The notes: generated from the sequence alone by a model not told the origin. Shown: positions 1 through 8,736, counted from the first letter of the stretch. The stretch: DNA of 34,367 nucleotides from CAZVYJ01 sp964631565 (GCA_964631565.1 CAZVYJ010000028.1:1-34367), one strand, 5' to 3'. A program made the numbers and translations.

Positions 1-669
1 GAGAGCCTCCCGCAGCTTCCGCCCAGTCCGAAGGCCGGCCTGCCGATGGAGTGGCTGCGCCGCAGGCCCGACGTTATCGCCGCGGAGCTTCGCGTGCAGG
101 CGGCGGACAAGCGAGTCGCCGCAGCCATCGCCGACCAGTTCCCGAAACTCGGCCTGACCATGACGGCCGAAACCTCCGGCGAGCAGATACGGAACATTTT
201 CGACAACTGGCTGGCGAGTCTCGCCGCCAACCTCGCCGCCCCGCTGCTCGACGCCGGCCTGCGAAAAGCCGAAGTCGAGCGCACGCAGGCGGTCGTCTCG
301 GAAAAGCTCAACTCCTACGGCGACGTGCTGCTCGGCTCGCTGAAAGAGGTCGAGGACGCGCTTTCCGAGGAGGCCAAGCAGACGGAGTACGTCGCCAGCC
401 TCACCAGGCAGCTTGAGCTGTCCGACAAGTCCACAAAGCAGATACTCGAAAACTACACCAAGGGCACGGTGGATTTCACCCGCTACCTGACCACGCTGCT
501 GAGCCACCAGAAGCTGCAGCGCACGCACCTGCAGGCGCAGCTGGAGCTGATTCATCTGAGGATAGATTTGTACCGTGCCCTGGCCGGCAGCTGGACTCTG
601 CCCCGCCCGGCCCGCGCCGTCGTCGAGATGAAAAACAAACCGGCCGCCCAGCCGGACAGCGAAGGATAA
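1..669 (+). CDS. RND efflux outer-membrane factor (TolC/NodT family), 5' end outside window
   Basis: This is the C-terminal half of an outer-membrane channel protein that would carry RND-pump substrates across the outer membrane. The frame is open from base 1, so the start lies outside the window; about 222 residues are visible. The stretch PMEWLRRRPDVIAAE matches the conserved start of the second repeat in NodT-type factors (usually LLxRRPDIxxAE). It is followed by the long helical region expected of the periplasmic barrel and by a final YRALAGSW-type ending. The gene stops 6 bases before the membrane-fusion protein gene, with the RND permease next, so the three form a tripartite pump operon. 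The substrate cannot be read from the sequence. Confidence 0.9.
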   Translation, partial: ESLPQLPPSPKAGLPMEWLRRRPDVIAAELRVQAADKRVAAAIADQFPKLGLTMTAETSGEQIRNIFDNWLASLAANLAAPLLDAGLRKAEVERTQAVVSEKLNSYGDVLLGSLKEVEDALSEEAKQTEYVASLTRQLELSDKSTKQILENYTKGTVDFTRYLTTLLSHQKLQRTHLQAQLELIHLRIDLYRALAGSWTLPRPARAVVEMKNKPAAQPDSEG

Positions 670-675
670 GTAAAA

Positions 676-2153
676 ATGCAACCAACCGATACGGAACCTA
701 AAAAGGCCGCCCCCCGCAATATCCGGACTTTCCTCGCCAGCCGGGGAGGAATGACGCTGATTATCTTCGCCATACTCGGCATAACGGCAGGCATAGTTAT
801 ATTCCTGATGCTTACTCCGCCCGAAACGAAACGAGGCGCACCGAAGAAACAGTCAATACTTGTGGAAGTCACGCCTGTCCAGCGGCAGAGCCATGACGTA
901 ACCGTCCGTGCGATGGGCACCGTGATACCGGCCGTCAGCATCCAGCTGGCATCGCGTGTCAGCGGCGAGATTATCGACGTCAGCAGCCACTTCGTGCCCG
1001 GCGGGCTTTTCAAGGCAGGCCAGCAGATACTCCAGATAGACCCGAAGGATTACGAGCTTATCGTCCGCCAGCGGGCAAGCGACCTGACGAAGGTCGAGTC
1101 CGACCTGCAGGTCGAGCTCGGCCAGCAGTCTGTCGCACGCAAGGAATATGAACTTCTGGAAAAGGAAATCGGCGAAGAAGACAAAAGCCTCGTTCTCCGC
1201 GAGCCTCAGCTGGCAACGGCCAAGGCCAACGTCGAAGCGGCCCAGGCTGCACTGGACAAGGCGAAACTCGACCTCCAGCGGACTAACGTCGTCGCGCCGT
1301 TCAACCTCATCGTCCAGTCGCGAAACGTGAACCTCGGCTCGCAGGTCGCAGTCGGCACGACGCTGGCGTCGCTTGTCGGCACGGACAAGTACTGGGTGCA
1401 GGTCACCGTACCGGNNNNNNNNNNNNNNNNNNNNNNNNNNNNNNNNNNNNNNNNNNNNNNNNNNNNNNNNNNNNNNNNNNNNNNNNNNNNNNNNNNNNNN
1501 NNNNNNNNNNNNNNACGCTGGCGTCGCTTGTCGGCACGGACAAGTACTGGGTGCAGGTCACCGTACCGGTGGACGAATTGAAATGGATTCGCATACCCGG
1601 GCACAACGGCAGCGGCGAAGGCTCGCCCGTTCGCATATATTATGAATCCGCATGGGGAGCGGGCGTCTACCGTACAGGTAAGGTCGAGCGGCTTATGACG
1701 GGACTTGAACCGGAAGGCCGCATGGCCCAGATACTCGTGGCGGTCGAAGACCCCATCTGCCTGGAGTGCCCCGCCGGCAAGGAACTCCTGCTCGATTCGT
1801 ATGTCCGTGTCGAGATAGACGGCAGCAGAATCGACAACGTCGCAAAAGTGCCCCGCACGGTGCTGCATGACGGCGATTTCGTCTGGATGATGAAAATCGA
1901 AGAAGTCATAAACAAAGATACCGGCAAAAAGGAAGAACAGAAAACATTGGACATCCGTCGGATCAAAGCCGTCCTGAGCGACAATGATTACGTGTATGTT
2001 TCCGAGGGCATCGAAAACGGCGACCTGCTGGTGACAAGTAACATCGGAGCGCCTGTGCAGGGCATGGCCCTTCGCACGGCGAACCGTGACAAATCGTCCG
2101 AAAAGGACGCTCAAAACGACACACAGACCACCCAGCCGGAGAACAGGCAATGA
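676..2153 (+). CDS. RND efflux membrane-fusion (periplasmic adaptor) protein, interrupted by a spurious N gap
   Basis: This is the periplasmic adaptor that would join the RND permease to the outer-membrane channel. An N-terminal membrane anchor (about residues 25-48) is followed by the lipoyl/barrel half-motif (ASRVSGEIIDV), a long coiled-coil hairpin (about residues 120-195) and the returning lipoyl/barrel segment (NVVAPFNLIV). The frame is broken by 100 Ns at 1415-1514. Bases 1360-1414 are repeated exactly at 1515-1569. If the Ns and one copy are removed, 676-1414 joins 1570-2153 in frame and gives a 440-residue protein, a usual length for the family. The stop overlaps the permease start (ATGA at 2150-2153), so translation is probably coupled. 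Confidence 0.9.
1415..1514. other. Assembly gap (100 N) flanked by identical 55-bp ends
   Basis: A run of exactly 100 unknown bases. The 55 bases before it (1360-1414) are identical to the 55 bases after it (1515-1569). The pattern fits two contigs that overlap but were scaffolded with a default-size gap. Collapsing the overlap restores the adaptor reading frame. Confidence 0.95.
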
Positions 2154-5100
2154 CGGATGAAATCGACAAGCTGCCCGACGCTCCGCCGAAAGGCCCGATA
2201 AGCTGGATGGCCGGCAATTCGGTCGCATCCAACCTGGTGATGCTTACATGCCTGGTGGGCGGCTTTTTCGCGCTGAAGCACATCAAGCAGGAAGTATTCC
2301 CCGACGTCACCGACGACATTGTGGAGGTATCGGTTGAATATCCGGAAGCCAACCCGGAAGAAGTCGAGAAAGGCATCATTCTCGTCGTTGAGGAGGCGGT
2401 TCGAGGCTTGGACGGCGTGGATGAGGTGAACTCCGTCGCCAATGAAGGCTTGGGCACAATCAGCATCGAGATGATGGAAGGCTACGACATTCAAAAGCTG
2501 GCCGACGACGTTAAAAGCGAGGTTGACCGCGTCACCACGTTCCCGGAAGACGCGGAAAGGCCCATCGTGCAGATTATTTCGCACAAGCACGAGGTGCTGA
2601 CGGTCGTCATTTACGGGGATGCCGGCGAGACGACGCTTCACGAACTGGGCGAACAGGCAAGGGACATACTTCTGCAGAACCCGGACATAACGCAGGTAGA
2701 GCTTACCGGTCTGCCTGACCTGGAAATCGGCATCGAAATTTCGCAGGAGAACCAGCGGCGGTACGGAATTACGCTGGATGACATCGCCACAAAACTCCGC
2801 AACACGTCGGTCGACATTCCCAGCGGCGGGCTGAAAACCAGCAGCGGCGAAATTCTCGTCCGCATAAAGGAACGCCGCGATTACGGCGACCAGTTCGCGC
2901 GCCTGCCCATCGTGACCAGCGCAAACGGCAGCGAGATACTTCTGGGCGATATCGCGAAGATAGACGACAGCTTCGCCGACACGGACCGCTACACCCGCTA
3001 CAACGGCAAGCCGGCCGTCATGCTCGAGGTCTACCGCGTCGGCGACCAGACGCCCATATCGGTGGCCGACGCCGTCCGCAAGCAGCTCAAGGAAATCGAG
3101 CCGATACTTCCGCCGGGCATAAGCACGGCCATCGAAGACGACAGCTCCGACGTCTATCGTCAGCGCGTCGAGCTGCTTGTCTCAAACGGAATGATGGGAC
3201 TCGTCCTCGTGCTGATCGCGCTCGGTCTGTTCCTCGAGGCGAGGCTCGCTTTCTGGGTGATGATGGGCATTCCGGTTTCATTCCTAGGCTCATTTCTCTT
3301 CCTGCCGGCTGCGGACATATCAATAAACATGATGTCCCTTTTCGCGTACATTATCGCGATCGGCATCGTCGTTGACGACGCCATTGTCGTCGGCGAGAAC
3401 GTCTATCACTATCACCAGAACGGCATGTCGTTCTACAAGGCGGCTATCCGCGGCGCGCGTGAAGTCGCCGTCCCGGTGACATTCAGCGTGCTGACTAACA
3501 TAGTGACGTTTCTGCCACTCTGTTTCATTCCCGGCACGATGGGAAAATTTTTCAGGATGATTCCAATCGTGGTCAGCACCGTTTTTCTCATTTCGCTCGG
3601 CGAGTGCCTTTTTGTGCTGCCCAGCCATCTGGCGCACCAGCGGGAACGGCATCGCCGCGGCATTTCGGCATGGCTGCACACAAAGCAGCAGGCGTTCAGC
3701 CACAGCTTCATGCGATGGGTCAAGCACCGCTACGGCCCGTTCCTGAAATTCACGATGAAGCACCGTTATTTGACCGTCGCGACGGCGATATCGCTGCTTG
3801 CGATAACTCTGGCTTACGCCTTCAGCGGGCGCATGGGATTTGAAATCTTCCCGAAGGTGGAATCCGATTTTTCGCAGGCTGAACTGGTTCTGCCCTACGG
3901 CTCGCCGGTGGAGAAAACCGAGGCCATCATGAACCGCCTGCTTGACGGCGCCAACAAGGTAATCGCCGAAAGCGGACATCCCGAACTAGTGACGTCCATC
4001 ACCGCCGATATCGGCAGAGACGGCAGCCATACCGGGCGAATGAGAGTATCGCTGGCGGACCCGGACATCCGCAAAAACATAATGAGCACCGAGGAATTCA
4101 CGGATCGCTGGCGTAAAGAGGTCGGCGAAGTGCCCGGCGTTGAGTATCTCAAATTCGCATCCGACGCCGGCGGGCCGGGCAGTCACGGCAGGCCGGTCTC
4201 GGTCGAACTCAGCCATCGCGACATAGACGTGCTGGACCGTGCGTGCGTCGAGCTGGCCGGCGTGCTCGAAACATATCCGAACACCGCAGATATCGACGAC
4301 GGCTACCAGCCGGGCAAGCAGCAGCTTGACTTCAAAATCAAACCGGAAGGCGAAAGCCTCGGCCTGACCCGGCGAGAAGTGGCCCGCCAGATTCGACAGG
4401 CGCTTTATGGCGCTGAAGTGGTCCGCCAGCAGCGAGGCCGGAACGAAATCAAGATAATGGTCCGCCTCCCCGAATCGCAGCGATCGACCGAGCAGACTAT
4501 TCACGACATGCTCATAAAAACGCCGTCCGGCAGCTACGTGCCTCTGCGAGAAATCGCGACATACGAGCGAGGGCGGGCGTACACGGCCATCAACCGCCGC
4601 AACGGACGGCGGGTCGTCTCAGTCTCTGCAGACGTCACGCCGCAGAGCAAGGCCGGCGAAGTACTCAGCGACCTGAAGAAAAACGTTCTGCCCGACCTGA
4701 TAAAAAAATACCCCGGCCTGCAGTACAGTTTCGAAGGCCACCAGGCGGACATGCGCGAAAGCCTCGGTAGCCTGGCGATAACCTTCCCCATCGCCCTGCT
4801 CGGTTTGTACGCCATGCTCGCCATTCCGTTCCGCAGCTACAGCCAGCCGCTGATAATAATGATGAGCATACCGTACGGCGTAGTCGGAGCGATACTCGGC
4901 CACCTGGTTATGGGCTACAACCTGTGCCTGCCGAGCCTGTTCGGCATCGTCGCGCTGGCCGGCATCGTCGTCAACGATTCGCTGATTATGATAGACTTCG
5001 CCAACACGCACAGGAGGAAATCCGACCTGACGTACCGGGTCGCGATACACGCCGCGGCCATTCAGCGGTTCCGTCCCATCATCCTCACGACGCTGACAAC

Positions 5101-5335
5101 GTTCGGCGGGCTTGCCCCGATGATATTCGAAACGTCGCGTCAGGCCAGGTTCATGATTCCGATGGCACTGTCGCTGGGTTTCGGCCTGCTGTTCTCCACG
5201 CTGATAACGCTGGTCATCGTGCCGTCGATGTATCTTGTCGTCGAAGACGCAAAACGCGTCGGACTGAAGGTGTGGCAGAAACTCGGCAGGAAAGTTCAGC
5301 CGAAGAGCGACTGTGTAAACAATACGAACATGTGA
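2150..5335 (+). CDS. RND-superfamily efflux permease (AcrB/HAE-like)
   Basis: This is the inner-membrane, proton-driven pump subunit of the tripartite efflux system. Its 1061 residues give a typical RND length. The N-terminal region carries a first membrane helix (about residues 25-45), a periplasmic porter domain, then a helix cluster (about 345-500). That cluster contains IGIVVDDAIVVGENV, with Asp409 and Asp410 at the place of the AcrB proton-relay pair Asp407/Asp408. The second half repeats the plan, with LFGIVALAGIVVNDSL near residue 930 and closing membrane helices. It starts in a 4-base overlap with the adaptor gene. The sequence does not say whether the substrates are drugs, lipids or metals; the aspartate pair favours the HAE branch over the metal-ion branch, though weakly. 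Confidence 0.93.
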   Translation: MTDEIDKLPDAPPKGPISWMAGNSVASNLVMLTCLVGGFFALKHIKQEVFPDVTDDIVEVSVEYPEANPEEVEKGIILVVEEAVRGLDGVDEVNSVANEGLGTISIEMMEGYDIQKLADDVKSEVDRVTTFPEDAERPIVQIISHKHEVLTVVIYGDAGETTLHELGEQARDILLQNPDITQVELTGLPDLEIGIEISQENQRRYGITLDDIATKLRNTSVDIPSGGLKTSSGEILVRIKERRDYGDQFARLPIVTSANGSEILLGDIAKIDDSFADTDRYTRYNGKPAVMLEVYRVGDQTPISVADAVRKQLKEIEPILPPGISTAIEDDSSDVYRQRVELLVSNGMMGLVLVLIALGLFLEARLAFWVMMGIPVSFLGSFLFLPAADISINMMSLFAYIIAIGIVVDDAIVVGENVYHYHQNGMSFYKAAIRGAREVAVPVTFSVLTNIVTFLPLCFIPGTMGKFFRMIPIVVSTVFLISLGECLFVLPSHLAHQRERHRRGISAWLHTKQQAFSHSFMRWVKHRYGPFLKFTMKHRYLTVATAISLLAITLAYAFSGRMGFEIFPKVESDFSQAELVLPYGSPVEKTEAIMNRLLDGANKVIAESGHPELVTSITADIGRDGSHTGRMRVSLADPDIRKNIMSTEEFTDRWRKEVGEVPGVEYLKFASDAGGPGSHGRPVSVELSHRDIDVLDRACVELAGVLETYPNTADIDDGYQPGKQQLDFKIKPEGESLGLTRREVARQIRQALYGAEVVRQQRGRNEIKIMVRLPESQRSTEQTIHDMLIKTPSGSYVPLREIATYERGRAYTAINRRNGRRVVSVSADVTPQSKAGEVLSDLKKNVLPDLIKKYPGLQYSFEGHQADMRESLGSLAITFPIALLGLYAMLAIPFRSYSQPLIIMMSIPYGVVGAILGHLVMGYNLCLPSLFGIVALAGIVVNDSLIMIDFANTHRRKSDLTYRVAIHAAAIQRFRPIILTTLTTFGGLAPMIFETSRQARFMIPMALSLGFGLLFSTLITLVIVPSMYLVVEDAKRVGLKVWQKLGRKVQPKSDCVNNTNM

Positions 5336-5388
5336 TATAGTCTTCTGCCGATAGTTTAGAGCTTTATATTGGCAGGAGACGCACCAAT

Positions 5389-6810
5389 ATGCGAATCTCC
5401 ATCCGGATTCGAACAATCATAGTCATGAACCTGCTGGTCGCAGGAGTAGCCGTGCTTCTGGGCTGGATGGCCGGTGAAATCGCAGGCCAGGTCGTGGAAG
5501 AGCGACTGGTGAAAGACACCGCCTCAAAGACCGCCGAGTTCCTCAAAAAGCATAAGTGGTCGTTCGACGACCCGCTGATGAAATACCTGGAGGAGATTTT
5601 CGGGGTGGATTTCGTAACCGTCGACAGCCGCAAGGGGAAGATTATCGGCTCAAGCCTTTCGACGGAGCAGAAGCAGGAATTCCAGCGGATAATCGAAAAA
5701 ACAAGCTTGCCCGACAAAGCTGTTATCGGAGGCAGGGAGTATCGGCTGGCCTCGCACGCAATGATAAGGAAAGACCCCGTCACAAGCGCCTCTCGCGAGC
5801 TGAGGCTGTACGCAATTATACCGCAGGAGCAGTTCATCGACGTCCGCGACCGTACCCGCACCAGGATCGGCGAAGTGGTCTGGCCGGCAGTCGTGGTCGC
5901 CACGCTGCTGGCGATTCTGCTCTCGCTGACCATCACCAGACCGATTCACAAACTGGCTGCCGAAATGAATATTCTCGTCCCCGGAAGCACATCGCCTGAC
6001 AGCAAGGACAAGCCTCGCAAGGGGCGATCCGGGCCGAGCGAAGTGGCCCGGCTGGCCGACTCGTTCGACCACCTGCTGGACAGGCTCGCGAAGGTGCAGT
6101 CGAAGCTCGCCCAGTCGGAGCGGCTGGCTGCGCTGGGCAGGGTTTCTGCCGGCGTCGCGCACGAACTGCGGAACCCGCTCAGCGGCATCAAGATGAACAT
6201 CCGCCTGCTTCAGGATGAACTTGGCGGCGAAAAAGCCTGCGCCGAAAGCATCGGCGTCATATCCCGCGAGATAGAGCGGATGGACCTGTACCTGCAGGAA
6301 CTGATGGACATCGCATCCGGCAGCGACTCGTCAGGTAAAGACATTACCGCTCGCAGAGGGAAACTATCCCCTGTCAGCATCCCGGAGGCGGTTGATTCGG
6401 TTATGGGGCTTCTTTCAGGCCGATGCCGGCATATGGGCATAACCGTCAGCACCGACTATCAGCCCGCCCTGCCGGCGGTGCTGGCCGATTCCACGCGAAT
6501 CCGACAGGTGCTCATGAACCTGATAATCAACGCCGCAGAAGCAATGCCCGACGGCGGCACTATAAAGCTATCAGCGTATACCACGGGCAAAAACTTCGTC
6601 CGCACATCGATTTCCGACTCCGGCGGCGGCGTAAAGGCGGATGCCGATATTTTTGAGCCTTTTGTCAGCACCAAAGACAACGGCGCCGGTTTAGGTTTAT
6701 ATATATGCAAACAGATAATTGTTGCATGCGGAGGCGATATCGGATACGAGAACGCTGGCAGTGGGGCCACCTTCTGGTTCGAGCTTCCGATAGACAATGG
6801 AAGCCCTTAA
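5389..6810 (+). CDS. Membrane sensor histidine kinase (HAMP, HisKA, HATPase_c)
   Basis: This sensor kinase would detect an envelope or external signal and phosphorylate the response regulator encoded next to it. It has 473 residues: a first membrane helix (about 10-30), a periplasmic sensor segment of about 130 residues without an obvious named domain, a second helix (about 164-183), a HAMP-like linker, and the phospho-acceptor box RVSAGVAHELRNPL with His258. The ATPase domain shows an N box (NLIINAAEAMPDGG), a G1 box (DSGGG) and FEPFVSTKDNGAGLGLYI. This arrangement is typical of NtrB/ZraS-like kinases that partner sigma-54 regulators. AGGAG stands about 10 bases before the ATG. It lies 53 bases after the RND gene and 42 before the regulator, so it may belong to the efflux operon. 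Confidence 0.93.
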   Translation: MRISIRIRTIIVMNLLVAGVAVLLGWMAGEIAGQVVEERLVKDTASKTAEFLKKHKWSFDDPLMKYLEEIFGVDFVTVDSRKGKIIGSSLSTEQKQEFQRIIEKTSLPDKAVIGGREYRLASHAMIRKDPVTSASRELRLYAIIPQEQFIDVRDRTRTRIGEVVWPAVVVATLLAILLSLTITRPIHKLAAEMNILVPGSTSPDSKDKPRKGRSGPSEVARLADSFDHLLDRLAKVQSKLAQSERLAALGRVSAGVAHELRNPLSGIKMNIRLLQDELGGEKACAESIGVISREIERMDLYLQELMDIASGSDSSGKDITARRGKLSPVSIPEAVDSVMGLLSGRCRHMGITVSTDYQPALPAVLADSTRIRQVLMNLIINAAEAMPDGGTIKLSAYTTGKNFVRTSISDSGGGVKADADIFEPFVSTKDNGAGLGLYICKQIIVACGGDIGYENAGSGATFWFELPIDNGSP

Positions 6811-6852
6811 TATGCTCCGGCGCAATCCGGAGGAGGGAGTAGTTTCACAAGC

Positions 6853-8268
6853 ATGACTGCCAAAAGATCCGTATTGGTGATAGACGACGAAGCGTCCATC
6901 TGCGACGCATTCCGCCGCTTCTTCGGACACAGGAACTGGGACGTTTTTGTCGCCGCTTCAGGCCGGGAAGGCGTAGCGGCATATAACGAGCATCGCCCCG
7001 ATGTCGTTTTTCTGGATGTGCGTCTGCCGGACGGCAACGGCCTGGACATACTCGACGAACTGCGAACCGCCGACCCCGACGCGAAGGTGATAATCATCAC
7101 CGCGTACGGCGGGCTGAACACCGTCATGCGTTCCATGGAGGGCAAGGCGTTCGATTACCTTCCCAAGCCGATAGACCTCGACCGCGCGTCGGACCTCGCC
7201 GCCAGGGCCGTCGAGTCGCGACATGCCGTCCCGCCGGACGCCCCGCCTTCAAACACCGAAGAAACCTTCATGGTCGGCACATCACCGGCGATGCAGCAGG
7301 TCTACAAGAAAATAGCCGTCCTCGCCCACGCCGATTCCAACGTGCTCATTCTCGGCCAGACCGGAACGGGCAAGGAAATGGTGGCGACGGCGATTCACAG
7401 GCACAGCAGCCGCAAGGACAAGCCCTTCGTCGCAGTCAACTGCGGAGCAATTCCGGACAACCTTGTCGAAAGCGAACTGTTCGGCCATGTCCGGGGCGCA
7501 TTCACCGGCGCCGACAGCGACCGTGCCGGAAGATTCGAATCCGCCGACGGCGGCACGCTGTTCCTCGATGAAATCGGTGAGCTTCCGCCGGCCGCCCAGG
7601 TGAAACTCCTGCGAGTGCTTGATTCGCACACCATCGAGCGCGTCGGCTCGGTAAAACCGATACACCTCGACGTGCGCGTCATCTCCGCGACAAACAGGGA
7701 CCTGACAGCCGACGTCGAGAGCGGCAAGTTCCGCGCCGACCTCTACTACAGGCTGGCCGTCGTCCGCGTCGAACTGCCAACGCTCGCCGAACGGCACGAA
7801 GACATACTGCCGCTGGCCCGGCATTTCCTGGCCATGTGCGCCAGGTCTCCGCGGGAAATTCCGCAGCTCGACAAATCCGCCATCGAGGCGATGCTTCGCT
7901 ACCACTGGCCGGGAAACGTCCGGGAACTCAAAAACTCCGTCGAATACGCCACAGTCGTGGCGCCGGGAGGCAGAATAAGGGCCGAAGACCTGCCGCAGCA
8001 GGTTCTGGCCGGACAGTCGGCGTCGTTCGACCGCAGCCGCATCGACAGCCTCATACACGACTACATCGCATCACTGCCGCAGGAACCGGGCAAACTTTAC
8101 CGCTCGGCAATCGAGCCGCTGGAAGAGGCAATCATACGTCATGCGATGGAGCAATGCGGGTGGAATCAGTCCGAGGCAGCCGCCCTGCTCGGCGTGCACA
8201 GAAACACGCTCAGAACGAAACTGCGTGAGTTGAAAATTAACGCAACTGAAGGCCCCATGGCACATTAA
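6853..8268 (+). CDS. NtrC-family sigma-54-dependent response regulator
   Basis: This is an enhancer-binding response regulator that activates RNA polymerase carrying sigma-54. Its 471 residues include a receiver domain (1-120) with the acidic pair Asp11/Asp12, phospho-acceptor Asp55 (VVFLDVRLPDG), Thr83 and Lys105. The AAA+ domain has Walker A GQTGTGKE (168-175), the sigma-54 contact loop GAFTGA (215-220) and Walker B GGTLFLDE (233-240). The C-terminal Fis-type helix-turn-helix is at about 430-465 (NQSEAAALLGVHRNTLRTKL). The intact GAFTGA loop implies that the genome has rpoN and sigma-54 promoters. One such promoter is visible 116 bases past the stop codon and is the obvious candidate target; control of the upstream pump genes is also possible. 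Confidence 0.95.
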   Translation: MTAKRSVLVIDDEASICDAFRRFFGHRNWDVFVAASGREGVAAYNEHRPDVVFLDVRLPDGNGLDILDELRTADPDAKVIIITAYGGLNTVMRSMEGKAFDYLPKPIDLDRASDLAARAVESRHAVPPDAPPSNTEETFMVGTSPAMQQVYKKIAVLAHADSNVLILGQTGTGKEMVATAIHRHSSRKDKPFVAVNCGAIPDNLVESELFGHVRGAFTGADSDRAGRFESADGGTLFLDEIGELPPAAQVKLLRVLDSHTIERVGSVKPIHLDVRVISATNRDLTADVESGKFRADLYYRLAVVRVELPTLAERHEDILPLARHFLAMCARSPREIPQLDKSAIEAMLRYHWPGNVRELKNSVEYATVVAPGGRIRAEDLPQQVLAGQSASFDRSRIDSLIHDYIASLPQEPGKLYRSAIEPLEEAIIRHAMEQCGWNQSEAAALLGVHRNTLRTKLRELKINATEGPMAH

Positions 8269-8270
8269 CT

Positions 8271-8363
8271 GTGCATCCCTGCACGTGTTATGTGCAATTT
8301 GCCCATCTGAAACCGCCTGGCGACCAAAGCTCTTTAAGACTGAACACTCCACCGGCTGGCGAC
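8271..8363. promoter_or_regulatory. Candidate enhancer sites for the sigma-54 regulator
   Basis: Two kinds of repeat lie between the regulator stop codon and the sigma-54 promoter. At 8271-8296 there are three alternating half-sites: GTGCA, TGCAC, GTGCA (8271-8275, 8280-8284, 8292-8296), about 90-115 bp upstream of the promoter. At 8312-8324 and 8351-8363 a 13-mer, ACCGSCTGGCGAC, is repeated directly with one mismatch and 39 bp spacing. Either could bind the adjacent NtrC-type protein. The distance suits enhancers, but the assignment is inference. Confidence 0.45.
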
Positions 8364-8383
8364 TTCGGGAAATGCTTCACATT

Positions 8384-8399
8384 TGGCATGGCCGTTGCT
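8384..8399 (+). promoter_or_regulatory. Sigma-54 (-24/-12) promoter
   Basis: TGGCATGGCCGTTGCT matches the accepted sigma-54 consensus TGGCAYRNNNNTTGCW at every defined position, with the required 10 bases between GG (8385-8386) and GC (8397-8398). Counting from the -12 element places the transcript start at about 8410. That base is also the first base of the closing helix of the structured RNA downstream. It sits next to a gene for a sigma-54 activator. Confidence 0.85.
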
Positions 8400-8409
8400 T
8401 AACAGACCA

Positions 8410-8736
8410 TGGGCGTGGGTCTCTGCAAAGGCGACTGTGTGCGGTCGTCAGTCCCTTCGACGTCGGGTAAGTACCGTAGCCTATTCGAGTTCAAACGAAC
8501 ACGAAAGCCAATGGCTGCGTGTTCATGCCGAGGTTGGAGATGCCTGCGGCATTGGCCGTATCGGTGTGTAAATGCATGGCGAGTCCATGCAGGGAACTTC
8601 TGGTTCTTCGGGTCGCTCACCGATACGGTCAATACGCAGACAGAGACTGACGCATCTGCGCACAAATGACGCCCAGGGTCCGGGAGAGCACTTCGGTTAG
8701 TCTGCAGTAACCGAAGCCTCCCGGATCCGGTTTTTT
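8410..8736 (+). ncRNA. Structured, sigma-54-driven non-coding RNA (about 327 nt, no family recognised)
   Basis: The segment between a consensus sigma-54 promoter and a strong terminator is dense in perfect helices. Closing stem P1 pairs 8410-8416 (TGGGCGT) with 8669-8675 (ACGCCCA). P2 pairs 8419-8425 (GTCTCTG) with 8641-8647 (CAGAGAC). Inside are 8433-8437/8449-8453, 8497-8503/8518-8524 (with inner 8506-8509/8513-8516), 8525-8530/8547-8552, and an 11-bp helix 8556-8566/8618-8628. The last helix encloses two further hairpins (8574-8579/8585-8590 and 8594-8597/8603-8606). The terminator hairpin closes the 3' end. I do not recognise it as 6S, tmRNA, RNase P or SRP RNA. The layout (sigma-54 sRNA just after its NtrC-type activator gene) resembles CbrB-CrcZ of Pseudomonas, but this RNA looks far more folded. 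Function unknown. Confidence 0.75.
8676..8736 (+). terminator. Strong intrinsic terminator of the ncRNA
   Basis: An inner 9-bp stem (CTTCGGTTA 8691-8699 with TAACCGAAG 8708-8716) is stacked on an outer stem (8676-8686 with 8718-8728, including one G-U pair). Six Ts follow at 8731-8736. It separates the ncRNA from rlmL. Confidence 0.9.

Noticed and set aside
4619..5416. A 265-codon minus-strand open frame opposite the RND permease
   Set aside because: It lies opposite well-conserved RND membrane segments and has no recognisable protein features.
8409..8669. An 86-codon plus-strand open frame covering most of the ncRNA, and a similar minus-strand frame
   Set aside because: Its ATG begins one base before the predicted transcript start, there is no ribosome-binding site, the protein is an improbable mix rich in Cys and Trp, and the bases are better explained by perfect helices.
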